A DNA stretch of 64,000 nt from Heliocidaris erythrogramma (taxonomy: Eukaryota; Echinodermata; Echinoidea; Camarodonta; Echinometridae): the NCBI GenBank assembly GCA_025617745.1, contig CM046868.1, positions 15,690,615 to 15,754,614 of the forward strand, given 5' to 3'. The notes below the pieces were generated by a model. That model saw nothing but the letters and a program-made list of their open reading frames with translations, was not told the DNA's origin and did not search any database. Below, in pieces: positions 57,801 through 63,800 of the stretch (its first letter is position 1; each line of letters begins with the position of its first letter). Position numbers and translations under genes: made by a program.

Positions 57801-60800
57801 TTCAACCATTTCAAAACCTGAAGAACCTGAAGAACCTGAAGAGGCAGCTAATAATAAACTAATCAAAAATATAACAAACTTGACCACAAGAATTGGTGAT
57901 AGTAACCAACATATTATCTTTATCTACCTTTACTGAATGAAATGATTTGAAATTAAACTATTTAGTGGTATCCTCATTGTAAAACAAAATAACTCAATAG
58001 AAACATAAAAAATATACATTCGAAATATTAATTTCCCTGCAGATACATGGACGAAAATATGGTCACTTATACAGCTGCACAGCACCTAAATTAAAATATG
58101 ACAGGATATTTGAACATAATTTATTTAGTTTTCACCCCTTCAATCCAGAAAGAAACAAAAGTGCTTCACATTTGTCTTCTTGGAAAAAGAATTATTTCTC
58201 ATGTGAATTTATATTAAATAGTCTTTAACAAAAATCTCTGAAAGTGTTGATGCATACCCCTATCAACAAAAATTACTAATCTCTCAAGGCAAATTAGGGA
58301 TATGGTGTGTTTTTATACTTTAACCCAAAAATTTTCAGAAAAGGAGAGAAATATGCTGTTCACAACATTACTCTAAAGGCAAAAAAGTAGGAATTATTCC
58401 CTTAAAATAGAAAAGTTGGCCGGTACGTTGACTGGGATATATACCTTTACAAGTTGTTCATCTTTGACCCCAGTCTCCTCTTCCTTCTTGGTGACCCCAA
58501 AGCTGCCCTTTAACCCCTGCTCCTTTGACCTCTGCATGACCAGGTGAGGGACGGTGTAGCGTAAGCAGAGCAAAACACCAAGGTGGATCTGGACTGGGAA
58601 GCTCTCCTTGACAGGTATAACAAACACTGAAAAAAGGAACCCCCAACAGCATTGGGTAGCTGAGCAAAACCTAATGGTGCTAACAATCAAGAAAATGCAC
58701 TACTCATGTACACGTAATTGCACATATCTTTAATGAATAATTAAATAACTTTCAACATAGTTTTCTCTTAATAGTGAATTCGATCTGTACATCTGTGGAG
58801 GGGTCGTGGTATAGTGGTTCATTCACTTGACTCTTAATCAAAAGGTTGAGGGTTCGAATCCCAGCCCGGCACTAACGTCCTTTGGCAAGACATTAATCCA
58901 CATTTACCACTCTCCACCCAGGTGTAAATGGGTACCCGATATGCTTGAGCACTACATATTTGGCTGCTAATATAAGCTATGACCGGGGTAATAATGAAGC
59001 GCCAGGAGCGTCACAACGTGACGGACATGAGCGCTATACAAGAAGCCACCATTATTATATCCATACATTAGTTGATAAATATCCTGTGGAGATTTCAAAT
59101 TATTAAGACAGGGTCTATCTCTATGATCAATATCAAACTCACTGAGAAGTGCCTGAACGAGCCAGGAAAAGTAGAGGGCGGGCTTGCGACCGTACTGACA
59201 GATCAGAACAATGCACCTAGCTGCTGTTCTTCTGGTGGTGGCTGAGGTATGCTTGAGGTTTGGGAATAACACCTTCATCAAATTCTGTATTTTTAAAAAA
59301 AATCAAAAGATATTGATCATTACCTCTTTAACTATTATCCCTCCAGACATACATGGACATAATAATAATGTTCAGGAATATGGCCTTCATCAAAATCTGA
59401 AATAAAATATTAACAGATACATTTTCATTCACAGATATGGGAATAACATTGCATAGTTCAGAAGCTACATTATTCCCTCAATCTATTTGCACACAGCTTT
59501 GTCCATTATCACTTCACACAACAGTAAACTGAGGAAGTCAATGATGGTTTAGTACTCAAATCTTGTAAATGAAACAAATTTGAAAGAATATAATTTCATC
59601 AATAAAGGTAAAAAGGTAAACATTTCGGGGTAGAATTCTCCTTAATTCATAGAGCTATATTAGGACAATGAGACGATACTACATACAGAAAGCAGTTTTT
59701 AAACTGGCAATGATACCCTGTATAAATAACACTACATATGAATATAAGACCTATAGATATTAGAATATTTTCTTACTAATTAAACAAATATAATCACCTT
59801 GACTTCTGTGTCTGTAAGAAAGGAGCCAAGTACTGGAAGGGTTTTGATAAGAAAATTCATCAAGGCTTCCTGAAAATTGGGAAAAGATCATTTCATACAT
59901 TGTTAGTGAACTGTGTATAATAGGAAACCATTGCTACAAGAATATGGCACATATCCAAATGTGAGCAATTTGCTTCCTGCAAATCTACGAGAAGAGAAAT
60001 TCATCTACTAACAGTGCACTACTGTCAATTATTTCCCTATCAAAAGCAATGGAAAACATTCCAAATGTAAGAAAAACTTGATTAAGGACATTTTTAATAT
60101 CTTTAATTGAAACAAAGTAACAGAATTTGTATAATAAACACTATTCTTCTGCGCATTTTTCATGAAAGCTTTAACGTATTTACAACATACATGTATTAGG
60201 TGTTAATTTATATTAAATCAAGATATTTAAAAGTAGATGAATCTTCGACCACGCGCGGTCGAGAATTTATGCCTCCGCCATCACCAGATTGGAAATGTAT
60301 GGCATACATGTACACTCTAAAAAGGATTGGTCCAACAAAATTACAAATCTTTTCACTTAAAAAGCACAGGAGTCAGAAAATTTATTTCATTTTCATCCCA
60401 TACAAATAAAAAACTTACCATTGATGACTTACAATCATCAAATACACCAAGGAAATACATATTTTATAACAAATAGACCACTGTCCCCTTGAAATTTCTA
60501 AAATAGGTATGCCTAGACTCCATACATCACGAACCATTTTTATGTATATAATGACCTCTATGACCTTTGAACTTTGACCTTGAGACCCTAAAATCTAATC
60601 AGTTCATCGTCCCTCCCATATGCAAACATGGGCCAGGTTAGAAGCTGATCTGTCAAACAGTTCTTCAGTTATCACGAGAACTAACAATTTTTATATACAT
60701 AATTACCTGTGACCTTTGACCTTGAGACGCAAAAAAACTAATCAGTTCATCGTCCCTCCCATATGCATACATGGGCCAAGTTAGAGGTTGATCCGTCAAA

Positions 60801-63800
60801 CAGTTCTGAAGTTATTGCGAGAGCAAACCATTTTTATGTACATAATGACGCCTCTGACCTTTGACCTTTGACCTTGAGACCCTAAAATCTAATCCGTTCA
60901 TCGTCCCTCACATATGCATACATGGGCCAAGTTAGAGGTTGATCCGTCAAACAGTTCTGAAGTTATTGCGAGAACAAACCATTTTTATGTACATAATGAT
61001 GCCTCTGACCTTTGACCTTTGACCTTGAGACCCTAAAATCTAATCAGTTCATCGTCCCTCCCATATGCAAACATGGGCCAAGTTAGAAGCTGATCCGCCA
61101 AACGGTTCCTAAGTTATCACAAGAACGAACCATTTTTATGTATATAATGACCTCTGTGACCTTTGAACTTTGACCTTGAGACCCCAAAATCTAATCAGTT
61201 CATCGTCCCTCCCATATGCATACATGGGCCAAGTTACAAACTGATCAAAAGTTATCGCGAGAAAGAAAAGGGGACTGACGGACGGGCAACCCGAAAACAT
61301 AATGCCTCTGTCTACCACCTACGGTGGGCGGAGGCATAAAAATGAATAACATCAGATTCTTAGCTTTAATATTGAATAGTTGCAGGCCTTGGACATCCCA
61401 TCCTTACCTGAACAATGTCCTCTGGTCTCCTGGATATCCTTGCGATACTTGGTAGGAGATTGATGACGTAAGGTCTGCATTTCTGAGGGCGGATCAGGTG
61501 GGCCATCTCAGCAAAGCGCCACAGGGCTGCACGTAGACTTCGAGAAGGCCCATTCTGAGAGGTGAGGATATTAGTTGAATCAGTAACGTGGAACAAAGCA
61601 TACTTCACGGTTACACAAAATGATAGTTTGTGACATAACTAGGTAAAGTGCAAACCTACACGTGAATTCTTTTGCCTGAATTCCTTTCTATTATCAAAAT
61701 TCTGCACACTATGTTTCTCTAAATATATGTATTCAGTACATTATCTTGGTTTTTCTCGAGTATGAAAACCATTACCTTTTCCCCTCTAATAAAATTCTGA
61801 AAATATTTCTGGGTTTTCAAGCAATAATAGATAAAATATAATTAAAATCTAGAGAGAGATACTGATAAATCATTCATCAATAACAGTATGCTTCAGTCTC
61901 TGGAATATATTATACATAATTTCACAAACAATTTATTGGTACTACAGAATTTCCAAATGGCTTTAAACAGTAACATACTGTATTAAAACATTAAAACGAT
62001 AACAAATTAAAATGATAACAAAGCTTTTCGATCTGCAACTCATCAGGTTATCACGCAGATATGAACAAATAACAAGAAAATCAACTAGTTATACTGAAAG
62101 CTAAACTGGGCACATCCTGCATAGTTAAAACAAATGCAATGCTTAGAGGGCGCGGCAAACCAGACTCCTAATTAGGCCTATCTTGTAAGATGTTGCACTG
62201 TATGAATCCCACCTAGTGTACTGTCCTGTAAATGTGGGTTTGCGATATACAGAAGTTAGGAATTTGTCCTCACTTTTCTCAACCAGAACATCAAGAAAAG
62301 GGAGCATACCGGACTGCTCAACTTCGCAAGTAAATTTGAGCGCGGGGTGAAGCTGTACATCCCAGCGGTTGGCGGACCGCATCAAACAACATGTTCCACT
62401 GACTGTGCGTAAACATTCAGCCAATCAACGTGCCCAGCCAGCCCGCGCTTGCAAATCAGATTCCACTACTACTAGTAGATCTAACACAAAATGTGACTCA
62501 GCCATAGGCCAACACCTGCTTGCTATTCACATTGTGTGCGCAAAGCTATTCAGACCATCAGTTCTCTATTGTCAGTAGAGCCAGGAGCTTAACCCACCTC
62601 CAGTTCTTGGAAGCAGCCTACATTCAATCTAGAGACCCTCTTTTGTGTAGACAAAAGGAGTTCGTCCAAGCATTGCGTTTGTTTTAACTATGCAGGATGT
62701 GCCCAGTTTAGCTTTCAGTATAACTAGTTGATTTTCTTGTTATTTGTTCATATCTGCGTGATAACCTGATGAGTTGCAGCTCGAAAAGCTTTGTTATCAT
62801 TTTAATTTGTTATCGTTTTAATGTTTTAATATGTTACTGTTTAAAGCCATTTGGATATACATAATTTATAAAATGTTCTTTGATCATAACCTACCTTCTT
62901 AATTTCTTTGTACAGCTCTAATTGCAGACGACCTAAACTGCTTTCCATGCAAGCCTGAAATGAAATAAAAAGAAAAAAAGAATACATAAAAATATCATGA
63001 AACTACCAGCAGTAGCCTACGTAAGTAATCAATATTGACATTATTGATATGAATTTGTAAAATGCATTCTTCCAGGTGTACATGATCAAATTACAAATGT
63101 GTGTCTAAGTGACATTCTGTAACATGAATAGCCTGCATGCAAGTAAAAACCTAATTACAAATATATTTCAAATGAGATACCCAAAGAGTAATGACATCTT
63201 TACCGTATACACAATGTTTGATAACAAAAAGAATCAAATGATAAAAAATTCTTTGTAAGACATAATATGGTAATTTTCAATACATGTATTCTGTCATCTA
63301 TATGGGGTGAGGTCTGAAAGCGGAATTTGAAATAGGCTAGAGCTGCATGTACTAGACTACTGTAAATGCTGTTATTTACGCGCGATTAAATTTTCGCGCT
63401 GGGCCGACCCCAAAACATGCTCGTATCTACACCCGTATTTACACCCGCTCCATTTATTAATTTACACACACGCAGTCCATTCAAATGCATACGGCATGCG
63501 CAACTACACACACGCGCTCAAAAATGAATTGGACACACACACACACAGACATATTAATGTGCTGAAGCGCGCAATTCAACCCGCATAGGAAATCAGGCTA
63601 ATATTTTTGCGAGTTCTAGAATTCGCGCCCGCCGAAAATAGCGCGAAATCCGCGAAAATTAATTTACCGCGAATATTTCTGCATTTACAGTATGTCACTT
63701 TCAAGCGCTTGGTTATCAAACGTACAGATTGAGTTATTAACACAATACCTTTATAACCTTGTTGAGGCACTCATCTGCTTTCAGTCTGATATCTGATTCA

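Noticed and set aside
58799-58872. A functional tRNA-Lys gene
   Set aside because: T stem is degraded and the sequence continues into a SINE body and tail.
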